From an uncultured SAR116 cluster alpha proteobacterium (GTDB taxonomy: Bacteria; Pseudomonadota; Alphaproteobacteria; Puniceispirillales; Puniceispirillaceae): DNA of 64,000 nucleotides. Below, one piece after another: positions 36,333 through 45,602 of the stretch. The stretch is taken from NCBI GenBank assembly GCA_902596655.1, contig CACJUX010000004.1:22507-86506 (forward strand), in the 5' to 3' direction. Position 1 is the first letter of the stretch; each line of letters opens with the position of its first letter. Position numbers and translations under genes: made by a program. Below the pieces are notes generated by a model. It was not told where the DNA came from and searched no databases. It saw only the letters and a list, made by a program, of their open reading frames with translations.

Positions 36333-36788
36333 ATGTCTGAAGCAGAAAAAAAAGATGGTTGGGTAGGAGTTGTAAACGGCAAACCAAAAATTGGACAATT
36401 CAGTGAGCGGTCCCGGATCACTAAGTTAAGCGATATACATGCTTTTACTGAGATGACAGGTGATAAAAATCCAGTCCACTACGATGAGGAACTCGCAAAA
36501 AAAACGCCATTTGGGAAGCTCATAGTGCAGGGTGGTGTAACAACTGGCCTTCTTAATGCCTGTGTTGCGGAAGACTTGCCCGGGCCCGGCACAGTTTTTT
36601 TGTCAACTGAACTAAATTTTTTAAAAGCTGTTGGCGTTGGAGAAAAGTTGACTGCTCGAGTTGAAATTGAGTCTGTAAGAAGCGACAAACCGATATGCAG
36701 ACTTACAACTAAAATTACCGACAGCGCTGGTGATGTTTGTGTTGATGGCACCGCTACAACTTACACCATGGCACTTAAAGGTCTTTAA
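36333..36788 (+). CDS. MaoC-like (R)-specific hydratase
   Basis: A 151-residue single hot-dog protein. The hydratase-2 motif is intact: the catalytic Asp and His in TGDKNPVHYDEELAKKTPFG, followed by GGVTTGLLNACVAEDLPGPGT. Such enzymes hydrate trans-2-enoyl-CoA to (R)-3-hydroxyacyl-CoA (PhaJ) or act on related thioesters. The start is taken at ATG 36333; TTG 36315, six codons upstream, is possible. It lies 59 bases before the sulfite-oxidase-like gene and opens the operon, so its substrate probably belongs to the same pathway as the ETF-coupled enzyme. Confidence 0.83.
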   Translation: MSEAEKKDGWVGVVNGKPKIGQFSERSRITKLSDIHAFTEMTGDKNPVHYDEELAKKTPFGKLIVQGGVTTGLLNACVAEDLPGPGTVFLSTELNFLKAVGVGEKLTARVEIESVRSDKPICRLTTKITDSAGDVCVDGTATTYTMALKGL

Positions 36789-36847
36789 AGCAGATAAAAT
36801 TTTTTGGAAATATCTGGATAGAAATTCAATATTACGGGAGTGATGAA

Positions 36848-38110
36848 ATGTCAGATGATATCGAACTTGAGGGTGAGTGGGTAATGGGATGGCCCGATCG
36901 CAAACGTGCCCGTGTAATGCCAAGTAAAGACTCAGAAGGTAGAACTATTTTTGGACGCTCTCCGTTACTCGATCTGGAGGGATTACTGACCCCAACTGAC
37001 GCCTATTATGTTATTGCTCAACTTAACATGCCTGATCCGGTCCATCCCGATGACTTCTCATTCTCGATCGGCGGGATGGTTGATAATCCGATCGAGTACA
37101 CTCTTGATGACATTCGAAAGTTTCCTGGACGCACTGTGCGGGCAGTAACCGAATGTGCAGGAAATGATGGCGAATTTTGGGACTACATTGATGAGGGGAA
37201 AAACACGCGCAAGCCCTCCTTACGCGTTGTTCAAGCTGAAGAAGGTGGTTGGCGCCAATCGGGAGATGGCGAAGAGGCCCTAGACATTGATAACATCCTT
37301 GAGTCTATACCCACCACCGGTCTTGTTAGTGGTGGTGAGTGGACCGGAGTGCCATTTAAGACTTTACTCGAGCTTGCAGGTATACAAGAAGGGGCGGTGT
37401 CTGTTGCCCTTCATGGTTGGGATGAGGGAAGACCCGACCCAGTAACCCAGTACCTATCAGTTGGACGTACTGACTTCGATGTGGTTGATCCCGGCATCAT
37501 CAATTACGCAAAAGCGATGCCAATAGAAAAAGCTCTTCATGAAGATACAATTCTGGCATGGGCTCACAATGGTGAGTACTTGACACATGTGCACGGTGCG
37601 CCATTAAGGTTGGTTGTGCCAGGCTGGGCCGGAAATTGGTGGGTAAAATGGATTGATAGAATAGAAGTACTCGATCACACACCAGATTTTTATTATCAAA
37701 CTCACTACTTTGTGAGCGGTAAGTCACCAGAAGATCCTAATAAGAAACCGATGAAAACTCTTGGTGTCAAGGCATTGATTACTTCACCTCGAGACGATGA
37801 TGGACCAATTAGGTGTGGTTCCCACGCCATAACTGGCCGAACCTGGAGTGGGGAGGGTGCCGTAGTTCGCGTCGAAATCAGTACTGACGGGGGTGAAAGC
37901 TGGAACGATGCGACCATTGAGGAATCTAACGACCGGTGGCTATGGCGGCGCTTTCATTATGCTTGGGAGGTCACTGAGCCAGGGCAGTACAAGGTAATGG
38001 CGCGCGGAACGGACGAAAAAGGAAGAGTCCAGCCAACTATGGACTGGAATTTCCAGCGCAAGCACTTTGACGGCATCGTGCCAGAGAACATCATTGTCGA
38101 GAAAGGATGA
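36848..38110 (+). CDS. Sulfite-oxidase-family molybdoenzyme without export signal
   Basis: A 420-residue protein with GGGAGTG ribosome site. The Moco domain is clear: the molybdenum-ligand cysteine Cys103 in RAVTECAGNDGEFW, then GEYLTHVHGAPLRLVVPGWAGNWWVKWIDRIEVL, and the C-terminal Ig-like dimerisation domain from about 320 (GRTWSGEGAVVRVEISTDGGESW). It begins MSDDIELEGEW with no Tat or Sec signal, unlike SoxC at 47 kb (which has a twin-arginine leader), so it should be cytosolic. There is no heme domain or adjacent cytochrome; instead EtfB starts six bases after its stop. The substrate may be sulfite or another sulfur species; not established. Confidence 0.85.
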   Translation: MSDDIELEGEWVMGWPDRKRARVMPSKDSEGRTIFGRSPLLDLEGLLTPTDAYYVIAQLNMPDPVHPDDFSFSIGGMVDNPIEYTLDDIRKFPGRTVRAVTECAGNDGEFWDYIDEGKNTRKPSLRVVQAEEGGWRQSGDGEEALDIDNILESIPTTGLVSGGEWTGVPFKTLLELAGIQEGAVSVALHGWDEGRPDPVTQYLSVGRTDFDVVDPGIINYAKAMPIEKALHEDTILAWAHNGEYLTHVHGAPLRLVVPGWAGNWWVKWIDRIEVLDHTPDFYYQTHYFVSGKSPEDPNKKPMKTLGVKALITSPRDDDGPIRCGSHAITGRTWSGEGAVVRVEISTDGGESWNDATIEESNDRWLWRRFHYAWEVTEPGQYKVMARGTDEKGRVQPTMDWNFQRKHFDGIVPENIIVEKG

Positions 38111-38116
38111 CCTTCC

Positions 38117-38929
38117 ATGAAGATTGTGGTTTGTGTCAAACAAATTCAGAACCCCGAGATCCCAGCTGCTCAGTTTCGCATTGATGAAGAAGCGAAGGTT
38201 TTGATCCCAGTTTCCGGTTTATCGCCCGTGCTAAGCCCATTCGATGAACAAGCAGTTGAAGCTGCCCTGAGAATACGTGATAGGGCAGAAGAAGGCGCAG
38301 ACATAGAAATAACGATTGTAACTATTGCTCCAAAAGGTGCTCGCGCAGCAATTAAAGCGGCGCTTGCTTTGGGTGCTGACAATGCGGTTTTACTCAATGA
38401 ACCAACATTTGATGGGGGTGGTGGGTATGTTACCGCTCGCAATCTAGCTGAGACAATACGCGCCATAGGTGATGTGGACTTAATCTTGACTGGGCGTCAA
38501 GCGGCAGATGGGGATGCTGGTGTTGTTGGCCTTGGAATAGCCGAAATTCTTGATATCCCGGCCATAACCTTTGCGCGGAATGTGCAAACTGCCGATGGAG
38601 TCGTCACAGTTCAACGTGTACTTCAGGATGGTATTGAGACGGTTGAAGCAGATTTGCCAGCGTTGGTTACTATCTCCAATGAGTTGGGTAAAGTCCGGAA
38701 CGCATCAATGCGCGAGACCATGCGTGCAGCGAAGAAGCCGGTTAAGGAATGGACTCCAGAGGATATTGGTCTTGATGAGACGCAAGTTGGCTCTAGCGCT
38801 ACGCGTTACGAGTTGGAGCGTCTCTATATCCCGGTAAACGAAATCGAGTGTGAATTCATCAGCGGAGATACACCAGCCGAAATAGCTGCCACTCTTGCTC
38901 AACATATGCGTGAAGAAAATTTGATATAG
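38117..38929 (+). CDS. etfB: Electron transfer flavoprotein beta subunit
   Basis: A 270-residue ETF beta protein, AMP-binding half of the ETF heterodimer. It starts MKIVVCVKQIQNPEI and carries SPFDEQAVEAALRIRD and the nucleotide loop GRQAADGDAGVVGLGIAEIL, followed by the protruding loop (LPALVTISNELGKVRNASM) that docks with dehydrogenases. Six bases separate it from the molybdoenzyme and nine from etfA. It is slightly longer than housekeeping ETF beta (about 250) and differs in sequence, which suggests a dedicated pair rather than the general respiratory one. Confidence 0.93.
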   Translation: MKIVVCVKQIQNPEIPAAQFRIDEEAKVLIPVSGLSPVLSPFDEQAVEAALRIRDRAEEGADIEITIVTIAPKGARAAIKAALALGADNAVLLNEPTFDGGGGYVTARNLAETIRAIGDVDLILTGRQAADGDAGVVGLGIAEILDIPAITFARNVQTADGVVTVQRVLQDGIETVEADLPALVTISNELGKVRNASMRETMRAAKKPVKEWTPEDIGLDETQVGSSATRYELERLYIPVNEIECEFISGDTPAEIAATLAQHMREENLI

Positions 38930-38938
38930 GATCAAAAG

Positions 38939-39931
38939 ATGACCGATAATAAAAGTGGTGTTCTTGTAGTTGTAGAGGTGGAGGATAGCCAACCTATAGA
39001 CCTAGGATTAGAAATGTTAGCGTTAGCAAGGCGGCTCACTGGTATTATGGGTGGGACGGTCACTGCGGTCGCTTTTGGTACTGGCTTGGAAACCACTGGT
39101 GAAACACTTACTGCATATGGTGCAGATCAAGTTTTGCTTAATGATAACGAAATATTTACCAATTTTCACGCTGAAGCCTGGTTACCAGATCTATCCAAAA
39201 TAATCACTGAGGTCGAGCCCGCTCTTGTCCTCATTGGACATTCCGAGTCTGGCACTGATTTGGCCCCCCGTCTAGCATTCCGTCTTGATGTTGATGTAGC
39301 TACCGGTTGTGAGTCAATTGATATTGTTAATGGACGGCCACACATGACACGAAGCTGTTTTGGCGGCCTTGCACGCGAAGTGATCACTTTTACCAAAACG
39401 CCTGCGCTAGCCACTATCCGCTCGAAGAGCCAACAGGCTCTGGTACCTGATATGAAGCGTTCCGCGGAGATTAAGCACGTGAGTTCAATTCTTGACGTGA
39501 ACGCTATCCGCACCCGTGTTGTTAACCGCGATAGAGAGAAAGCTGTTGGAGTGCAGATGGAGAGTGCAAAAGTTGTGATTGGTGGTGGGCTAGGTTTAGG
39601 CGGGCCAGAGGGTTTTAAAACACTTAATGAAATTGCAGAATTAGTCGATGGAGCTGTTGGTGCTAGCAGGGCCGCTTGTGATTTGGACTGGTGCCCGCGT
39701 TCCTATCAGATCGGACTGTCTGGGCGTACAGTGGCACCTGAACTATACATTGCGGTCGGTATCTCCGGTGCCAGTCACCACATGGCGGGCTGTGGCAACT
39801 CTAAGACCATTGTTTCAGTCAATTCTGATCCAAAAGCAGAAATTTTTAAATCATCTCGTTTTGGTATTGTAGGAAACTCTCAGGAAATCATGCCTGCGTT
39901 GGCTGAAGAAATCAGAAAGCTAAAGGCCTAA
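38939..39931 (+). CDS. etfA: Electron transfer flavoprotein alpha subunit
   Basis: A 330-residue ETF alpha protein that binds FAD. The FAD segment is seen: VIGGGLGLGGPEGF, GASRAACDLDWCPRSYQIG, SGRTVAPELYIAVGISGASHHMAG and VNSDPKAEIF. Several normally fixed residues differ: the usual TGK is SGR, and the GAIQH loop near the flavin reads GASHH, changes that may alter the flavin potential. Last gene of the operon. No ETF:quinone oxidoreductase gene is near, so electrons would join the general one or another acceptor. Confidence 0.92.
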   Translation: MTDNKSGVLVVVEVEDSQPIDLGLEMLALARRLTGIMGGTVTAVAFGTGLETTGETLTAYGADQVLLNDNEIFTNFHAEAWLPDLSKIITEVEPALVLIGHSESGTDLAPRLAFRLDVDVATGCESIDIVNGRPHMTRSCFGGLAREVITFTKTPALATIRSKSQQALVPDMKRSAEIKHVSSILDVNAIRTRVVNRDREKAVGVQMESAKVVIGGGLGLGGPEGFKTLNEIAELVDGAVGASRAACDLDWCPRSYQIGLSGRTVAPELYIAVGISGASHHMAGCGNSKTIVSVNSDPKAEIFKSSRFGIVGNSQEIMPALAEEIRKLKA

Positions 39932-40340
39932 CACAAATTGTCTGGGGGCCAGCCGAGAGGTATTTTCATCAGTATGGTGCTCCAAAGGCTTTAAAGAAGA
40001 TGCCTGTGCCAAGTAGCCGGTATGGATATTCACCGGGAGCCCACCTTTGGCATGTTTACAGACGACATGATCGGGTATTTATTTTGCAGAGATGCCTCCT
40101 TCTCTTTTGAGCCTAAATTTATACTAACAAAATGAAGTTTGCAGTCTTTTAGGCAAAAAAATTGGATGAATTCACTGTCAGAAATTGGTTCAAATTAAAG
40201 TTCACTCATTTTTGATCAAAAAACAAATTACCTTCTAGCCTATCTATTAATAAGAAAAGAATTCAACGACTTGCTTAATTGATTTACAAAAAGCATTCAA
40301 AATAATGCCAGTTTAAGTAGTTAGCCGACCGCCAGACTAT
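39932..40340. other. Intergenic region after etfA
   Basis: About 410 bases with no supported gene; the only open frames are under 40 codons. It separates the ETF operon from the broken transporter gene. No clear terminator was seen. Confidence 0.4.
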
Positions 40341-41573
40341 GTGAAATTGTTGGAAATGTGTTGGTTGTCAAACGTGTCATCAAACCGTTGGTTTGTTCTT
40401 GTGATTACCGGTATGGCGCTAATTCTGCCATTAACCACTTGGTACTCGGCCACAGCTATCATACCAGAGCTATCCGCTCTAATGTCTTTGAGCCTGTACC
40501 AAGCATCTTGGTTTACTAATAGTGTACAAGTAGGTTTGGTGTCAGTGCACTTATCATAAGCTTATTATCTTTTATCGATATTTATTAAAGTTCAATCAAT
40601 ATGACTTTATCTGCATGTGTTGCTGGTATCGCAAATGCAGTCTTAATTTTGGAACCTGGGGTAGTCCCATCGCTTCTTTCTCGACTTGTAACAGGGATGT
40701 CTTTAGCAGGTATATACCCCACAGTAATAAAATTCATTGCTACGTGGTTTAAAATAGGACGTGGCTTTGCAATGGGAATAACGCTGAGTGCGCTGACGCT
40801 GGGATCTGCTTTACCTCACCTCATGCGTGCTGTTGGAGTCCAATTTGACTGGAAATTGGTGATTTTTATGAGCTCACTAGCTTGTCTTTTAGCTTCAGCG
40901 CTTTTTGCATTTGTTTTGCACGACGGGCCTCACCAATTTTCCAAGACTAAGGCAGATCTAAATCAATTTGGCGGCATCATTAGGGACCGTTCGTTAATGC
41001 TAGCGAATATTGGCTATTTTGGTCATATGTGGGAACTATATGCAATGTGGGGTTGGTTTTTTGCATACGCTATAGCAGCAAAGAGCACAGGACTTGCTCT
41101 GGAAAATGCCGCGTTACTGACATTTTTAATTATTGCAGCGGGCGCACCCGGTTGCCTTTTTGGAGGAAGGTTAGCAAATCGTATAGGTCGTTGTTACTCA
41201 ACTAAATTGCTACTGATTTTTTCAGGAATAAGCGCACTCTTCATTGGGCTCTTTTTTAATGGCCCTCTTGGCTGTTTATCACGATTGTATTGATCTGGGA
41301 TTCACAGCAGTTGCGGATAGCGCCCAATTTTCAGCCGCAGTCACTGAGCTCTCTGACCAATCAATGGTTGGTTCTGCATTGGCATTTCAAATGGGTGTTG
41401 GGTTTGCGATAACGATATTTGTTATCTGGTTGTTACCGGCCTTGGCAGAGGATATGGGCAGTTGGCGCTGGGCTTTCGTGATATTAGCACCTGGCCCATT
41501 TCTTGGCGCCTTATCAATGCTGTCTCTACGACGCGAGGCTCGGTCTCTTTTACTTGCCGATGGGCGGCGTTAA
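40341..41573 (+). pseudogene. Broken MFS transporter gene (two frameshifts and a stop)
   Basis: Three fragments in two frames together make a major-facilitator protein of about 400 residues with the expected helices. Fragment one (40341-40535 or so) has helix 1 and 2 and should continue as VSALIISLLSFIDIY in another frame, so a frameshift lies near 40535. In that second frame a TAA stop occurs at 40586; translation resumes at 40601 with a helix-rich stretch (LVTGMSLAGIYPTVIKFIATW, GRGFAMGITLSALTLGSALP) up to about 41260. There a second frameshift returns to the first frame, which runs to 41573 through the last helices. Three lesions indicate an inactive gene. It would have been a transporter for the substrate or product of the adjacent operon. 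Confidence 0.82.
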
Positions 41574-41894
41574 TGACATTCGTATTTTTCTGGTAAAAGT
41601 TTTCTAGATAAAAAAAGAATACATTAAATGAATGTTGCATCAACGGTTTCTAGTTTTACCATAATTCAGCCGCCACAACACCAGTGACTCAAACCGGTGA
41701 GTGATGAAAAAGCCTCAAATTTCCATTAGCGTATGTAAAAGATTTAGAGGCTGATGAGGCAGCAAATAAATAAGCTTAAAAACAACCTTGGTTTGACCAT
41801 CATCATTCAATAAGACGAACGTCTGAACCAGCTCAAACCCAGCAGGGGACGGGAAAACCCGCACCCCTTTTTCTATCAACTCAGAACTAATTTA
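41574..41894. other. Convergent intergenic region
   Basis: About 320 bases between the transporter pseudogene and the end of the leftward TPR gene. Only a short CGGG-AAAA-CCCG hairpin around 41850 was noticed, without a proper T run; no gene. Confidence 0.35.
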
Positions 41895-43649
41895 TTAACA
41901 GCAACTCGCTGCGATACTGTCTTGAGCACAGAAACAGGTTTTTGCTGGCATGATGTCAGCACGCGAGCTGCGTTCGTTAAACAAAGCGGTGACCTCAGCA
42001 AGTTCTTCTGGTGCATCGCCACGTGCTTCAAGACAGAGTTTTAGGCCTAATAAGCCCCACATATTGTCTTTCCAAAGTTTGATGTCAGCACGGTAAACTG
42101 CTTCTGCTTCTTCAATCTCACCTTGTTCAAAAAGGAGTGCACCAAGAATGTGACGCACAGGTTGCATCTGTCCCCAAGGCTCGTTGTATGCAAGATTGAG
42201 TGAAAGATTGACACCGCGACGCAGGTGGTCAAAAGCAGCAGTAAAATCAGAGGCTTCACCTCTGGCCTTGGCTAAGAACTGTTTGCGATATTCAATTTCA
42301 CCATCCAGAACAGCGGCATTAACCAAATGAATACACGGGCCGTCGCTTGGATCTTGGTACATCAAGTTGTTGTGCAGCACACGGCCAGCAAGCGCCGGGT
42401 TTTTAAGTGCCTCATAAAAGAGAGCCTGTTCTGCTTCTGCCTCTGCGATCATGCCCTTTGAAGCATAGGCTACGCCCCGAGCATAGTGTTGTGTTACGAT
42501 AGTGGAGGCGAAAACTTCCTTATCCGAGAAAGTTGGCTCAGAGATTATATCGTCCCACATGCCGAACCTAATCATGACGTGAAATGGCAAGGCGACATAC
42601 GACTCAAGGAAAATTGCGCCCATTGGTATGATTCCAGCAAGCATAAATTGCACGCCTGAATTCTCGTCACCTGCAGGGTTTGCAGCTGCCGCTTTTCTAG
42701 CATACTTCATAGCGACTTCATACTGGCCTTCAAACATTGCACACCAAACCACGAAGTGGTGATTGTGCATTCTGTAAAATTTGTAAAACTGCGATTCATT
42801 GCCTGTGAGTTCGACGTATTTATCATCGGCCTCTACAGCATTAATGTTACACTCCACAGCCTCTTTCCATTGTCCAACCCAAGCATCTATATGGGAAGGC
42901 ATATGCACTAAGTGCCCCATACTAGGCATGGCTGTGCGCAACACATCAGCTGCTGGTAAAGCTCGTTCTGGAAATGGAGACAACTCCAAGCAGTGACAAT
43001 ATAAGTGACACAATGCAATGTGTTCTTTTGCGCCGTCGATGTTTTCAAATGCATCTTCCATAACCTGAACACAAGTCAGTGTGTTGTCATCCGCTGGTGT
43101 AATTTCACCCGTCTCAGTATTCTTGTCCCACAATTGCCATGCCTTAAGATTCATAAGGGCTTCCACATAAATCGCAGCGACATCCAAATTACCTTTATAT
43201 TTCTCGTAAAGAGGAGCCATGGCTGCTGCAAATGCAGCATTGAGTTCTGGAGTGTTACCCATGTTGAGCACTGAGGGGTCAGCTGCGTCACGCGCTTCTT
43301 TAGAATGGCGCTGGGCTAGTGCGTCGATAAGATCTTGCTCTAATTCTGAACAACCAGCCTTGAGAGAAACAGCTTTTTGAATTGGATCAAAGCCCGAACC
43401 TAGGCCCGGCGTCCAGTTGTAATTTGAGGAAACACAATATGCAATACCCCACCATGCCATTGCGCAGGTTTCGTCCAATTCGGTAGTCTTCATGTAGCAA
43501 GCGATTGCTTGCTCATGGTTAAAATTCAGCATATGCCCAAAGGCTTCAGCAAAAGTTTTCCTCGCATCTTCATTGCCGCAAGTAATCGTTGTGGCGAATG
43601 AATAGTTTGAAGCGTTTCCAAAATCGTAATCTGCAGGTGCAAGAGACAT
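41895..43649 (-). CDS. TPR-type protein with HMPSH/HNHHF motifs and a cysteine-rich tail
   Basis: A 584-residue protein. The start is the ATG preceded by a perfect AGGAGGGG eight bases upstream; a longer frame to 43697 lacks this. It has repeated helix pairs like tetratricopeptide repeats (for example FNHEQAIACYMKTTELDETCAMAWWGIAY split over residues 43-72) and belongs to a bacterial group marked by histidine clusters: His246/249/253 in MGHLVHMPSHIDAW and His295/297/298 in RMHNHHFV. Cysteines replace residues around CHLYCHC (214-220). The C terminus reads KTCFCAQDSIAASCC, ending in a Cys pair. No signal peptide. A metal- or sulfur-handling role is possible, but the function is unknown. Confidence 0.75.
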   Translation of the reverse strand: MSLAPADYDFGNASNYSFATTITCGNEDARKTFAEAFGHMLNFNHEQAIACYMKTTELDETCAMAWWGIAYCVSSNYNWTPGLGSGFDPIQKAVSLKAGCSELEQDLIDALAQRHSKEARDAADPSVLNMGNTPELNAAFAAAMAPLYEKYKGNLDVAAIYVEALMNLKAWQLWDKNTETGEITPADDNTLTCVQVMEDAFENIDGAKEHIALCHLYCHCLELSPFPERALPAADVLRTAMPSMGHLVHMPSHIDAWVGQWKEAVECNINAVEADDKYVELTGNESQFYKFYRMHNHHFVVWCAMFEGQYEVAMKYARKAAAANPAGDENSGVQFMLAGIIPMGAIFLESYVALPFHVMIRFGMWDDIISEPTFSDKEVFASTIVTQHYARGVAYASKGMIAEAEAEQALFYEALKNPALAGRVLHNNLMYQDPSDGPCIHLVNAAVLDGEIEYRKQFLAKARGEASDFTAAFDHLRRGVNLSLNLAYNEPWGQMQPVRHILGALLFEQGEIEEAEAVYRADIKLWKDNMWGLLGLKLCLEARGDAPEELAEVTALFNERSSRADIMPAKTCFCAQDSIAASCC

Positions 43650-43897
43650 CTGACGTTCCCCTCCTATGGAATTTTTGCAATTCTTGAAGCTAATCAATCA
43701 AGGATTTTTTAATTATGGAATCTATCGAATAAGAAATTCTCCCCGTTTAACTCTATCAAGCAACAAGGGTTTGTCAATGCAACCCAATACATAAATGAAT
43801 TCATTATTTGTGTTGAATTAAAGAGCTAAGGCAAGCTCTACTAAAATTCATCCGCTTGGGCCAAAGTCGCGAGCTTAATTTAAAAGGTAAAAAAATA

Positions 43898-44731
43898 ATG
43901 AAATACCGCTCACTCGATACAGTTCGTGATTTTCTTCGACAAAAGAAAAATCCAGCGATCCTCTCTGCGGTTATCGCAATCGGCTGGATTTACAGTTTTT
44001 TTCAAGTTGCTGCGCTAAACCCTGGGGTGAATCTTTCTCGATTTGGGCCAGGTATGGATATTCTCACGTTTTTGAGCGGCCAACATACAAATGCAATGTC
44101 GAATTTGATTTCATCTATTCCTTTGTGTGGCGGTTTTGGGCTCTCCTGGACACTCGAAAACCTCGGCGGTTCTATATCGATGTGGTTTAGTATGGTTTTA
44201 GCAATGATGGTCCCAACTTTGTTAATACCCGGGTTTCTAAGCTCGATTAACATTACCGGGTTTATTATTTTTCTTTTTGGCTATGTTTGTATTTGGTTCG
44301 TTTTTTGTTTTTTTGCGGTGACAATCCAATGGTGTTTGCAAGCCTCCGAGGTTTTGAATAATTGGATGGTAGTAATCAATCCATCGACCTCGGCCGCGGT
44401 TTTTCTATTTATTGGAAGCATTCAGCTGTTTAAACCAAAATTGGAATCATTACCCAGTTGGTCCAAACTCCTAAATTCCACCCAAATAAACTCAGCGTCA
44501 TTCTCCGATTATTTCAGGGCCGGATTAAAAAGGGGAGGAAATTGCGTTTATAGCTGTTCTCCTGTGATGTTCGTTATGTTCGTTTTTGGCCTGATGAACC
44601 TAGTTGCGATGGCATTTTTAACTATAATCATGTATTTAATGGTCAACGCCGCGACAGTCTTTAGTGCCAGATTTACGGGATTGGTACTAGTTATTTTTGG
44701 GATGCTCTTACTTGGATTACAACATACCTGA
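43898..44731 (+). CDS. DUF2182-like polytopic membrane protein
   Basis: A 277-residue membrane protein with about six hydrophobic segments. The start is at ATG 43898 (AAAAGG ten bases before); an upstream in-frame start at 43856 adds a non-family leader. The signature region SMWFSMVLAMMVPTLL (about residue 92) fits the W-x-x-M-x-x-AMM-x-P motif of DUF2182, described as predicted metal-binding membrane proteins, and a second methionine-rich segment PVMFVMFVFGLMNLVAMAFL follows near residue 225. It is divergent from the TPR gene and lies upstream of soxR. Copper delivery to pseudoazurin or oxidase would fit but is speculation. Confidence 0.65.
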   Translation: MKYRSLDTVRDFLRQKKNPAILSAVIAIGWIYSFFQVAALNPGVNLSRFGPGMDILTFLSGQHTNAMSNLISSIPLCGGFGLSWTLENLGGSISMWFSMVLAMMVPTLLIPGFLSSINITGFIIFLFGYVCIWFVFCFFAVTIQWCLQASEVLNNWMVVINPSTSAAVFLFIGSIQLFKPKLESLPSWSKLLNSTQINSASFSDYFRAGLKRGGNCVYSCSPVMFVMFVFGLMNLVAMAFLTIIMYLMVNAATVFSARFTGLVLVIFGMLLLGLQHT

Positions 44732-45233
44732 CTTGGGTTTTGCACCTGATGTTTCAATTGCAAAAGTTCATAAATTCTAAATTTAAATTACGTAATATTT
44801 GGCTGAAGGTCCCCAGTCTTGTAATAAATTACCGTCTCAAGATAGTCATTTAATATTTGTAGTAGCTTCAGTTTAGTGCCAGAAGATGAAAAGGAGAAAT
44901 AAAACAGAGATGGAAATTGGATACGAAATCAGACACGGTTCCCTTGCTGGAAAACAAGCCTCTAATTTTTCCACCTTATCCTCCCTAGGCAGATCGTCAA
45001 TTACCGCTTGTGAGGCCAATGATCTATTATCCAACGCACGCGGGGCTTTAATTGATGAGATTTTAAAGGTTAAGAGTGCTTCAATGGATACACACCAGAA
45101 AAATTCCTACACAGGTGGATTGGCGTACTGACGAGTCTTACCTGCGAACTCCTTCGAACATGAAAAATTGAGACCAACGATTGGCTAGCAAATGCATTCA
45201 CTAAAATAGTAGGTTCTTAATATTGAGTTAGAT
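44732..45233. other. Region between the DUF2182-like gene and soxR
   Basis: About 500 bases. It contains one small open frame at 44886-45131 (listed separately, doubtful) and otherwise nothing I can name. The promoter for the rightward sox genes should lie in its last 100 bases. Confidence 0.4.
44886..45131 (+). CDS. Doubtful small hypothetical protein
   Basis: An 81-codon frame, or 73 codons from a second ATG at 44910 that follows AAAAGGAG at an over-long distance. The product is polar, serine-rich and without a signal peptide, membrane helix or known motif. Codon use is not clearly that of a gene. Listed only because it fills a 500-base gap ahead of soxR; it may be chance. Confidence 0.2.
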   Translation: MKRRNKTEMEIGYEIRHGSLAGKQASNFSTLSSLGRSSITACEANDLLSNARGALIDEILKVKSASMDTHQKNSYTGGLAY

Positions 45234-45602
45234 ATGGAAAATGAGCGGCCTCATCGTTCTGACGAGACATTGAATAATGTGTTAGAAGTATTTCAAGCAC
45301 TGTCACACCCTGTCAGGTTAGAAATTTGTCGAATATTAATGGTTCAGCCATATTCTGTTGGAACTTTATGTAAGATACTGGATATGAAGCAATATGCAAT
45401 ATCACAGCAACTTGCGGTCCTACGTAAAGCCCAAATCGTGACTACGCGCCGAGAAGCAAGGCGTGTTTTTTATGCACTTACCAACACTAAGGTCCAAAGA
45501 ATTCTCACGGTCAGTATGTCTAATTTAGCGAGCGCCAACTCTCGACCGATCTCAGATTTGGATGAAGAACAAAAGGCAGGTGAATTTGCTAAATCACTTT
45601 AA
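45234..45602 (+). CDS. soxR: SoxR-type ArsR-family repressor
   Basis: A 122-residue winged-helix protein. LEVFQALSHPVRLEICRIL and SVGTLCKILDMKQYAISQQLAVLRKAQIVTTRREARRVFYAL (split over residues about 37-85) form the ArsR DNA-binding domain. Two cysteines (about 32 and 44) could respond to thiol or sulfane state. In Paracoccus and relatives SoxR, an ArsR protein, represses sox genes and is encoded with the thioredoxin SoxS; the same pair is seen here in front of soxY. The soxS frame begins inside its 3' end. Weak ribosome site. Confidence 0.85.
   Translation: MENERPHRSDETLNNVLEVFQALSHPVRLEICRILMVQPYSVGTLCKILDMKQYAISQQLAVLRKAQIVTTRREARRVFYALTNTKVQRILTVSMSNLASANSRPISDLDEEQKAGEFAKSL

Noticed and set aside
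36848..38110. Second soxC
   Set aside because: No leader peptide, different N-terminal region and ETF partners rather than SoxD; kept as an unnamed sulfite-oxidase-family enzyme.
41845..41870. Terminator at the end of the TPR gene
   Set aside because: Only a four-base-pair stem and no T run on the leftward strand.
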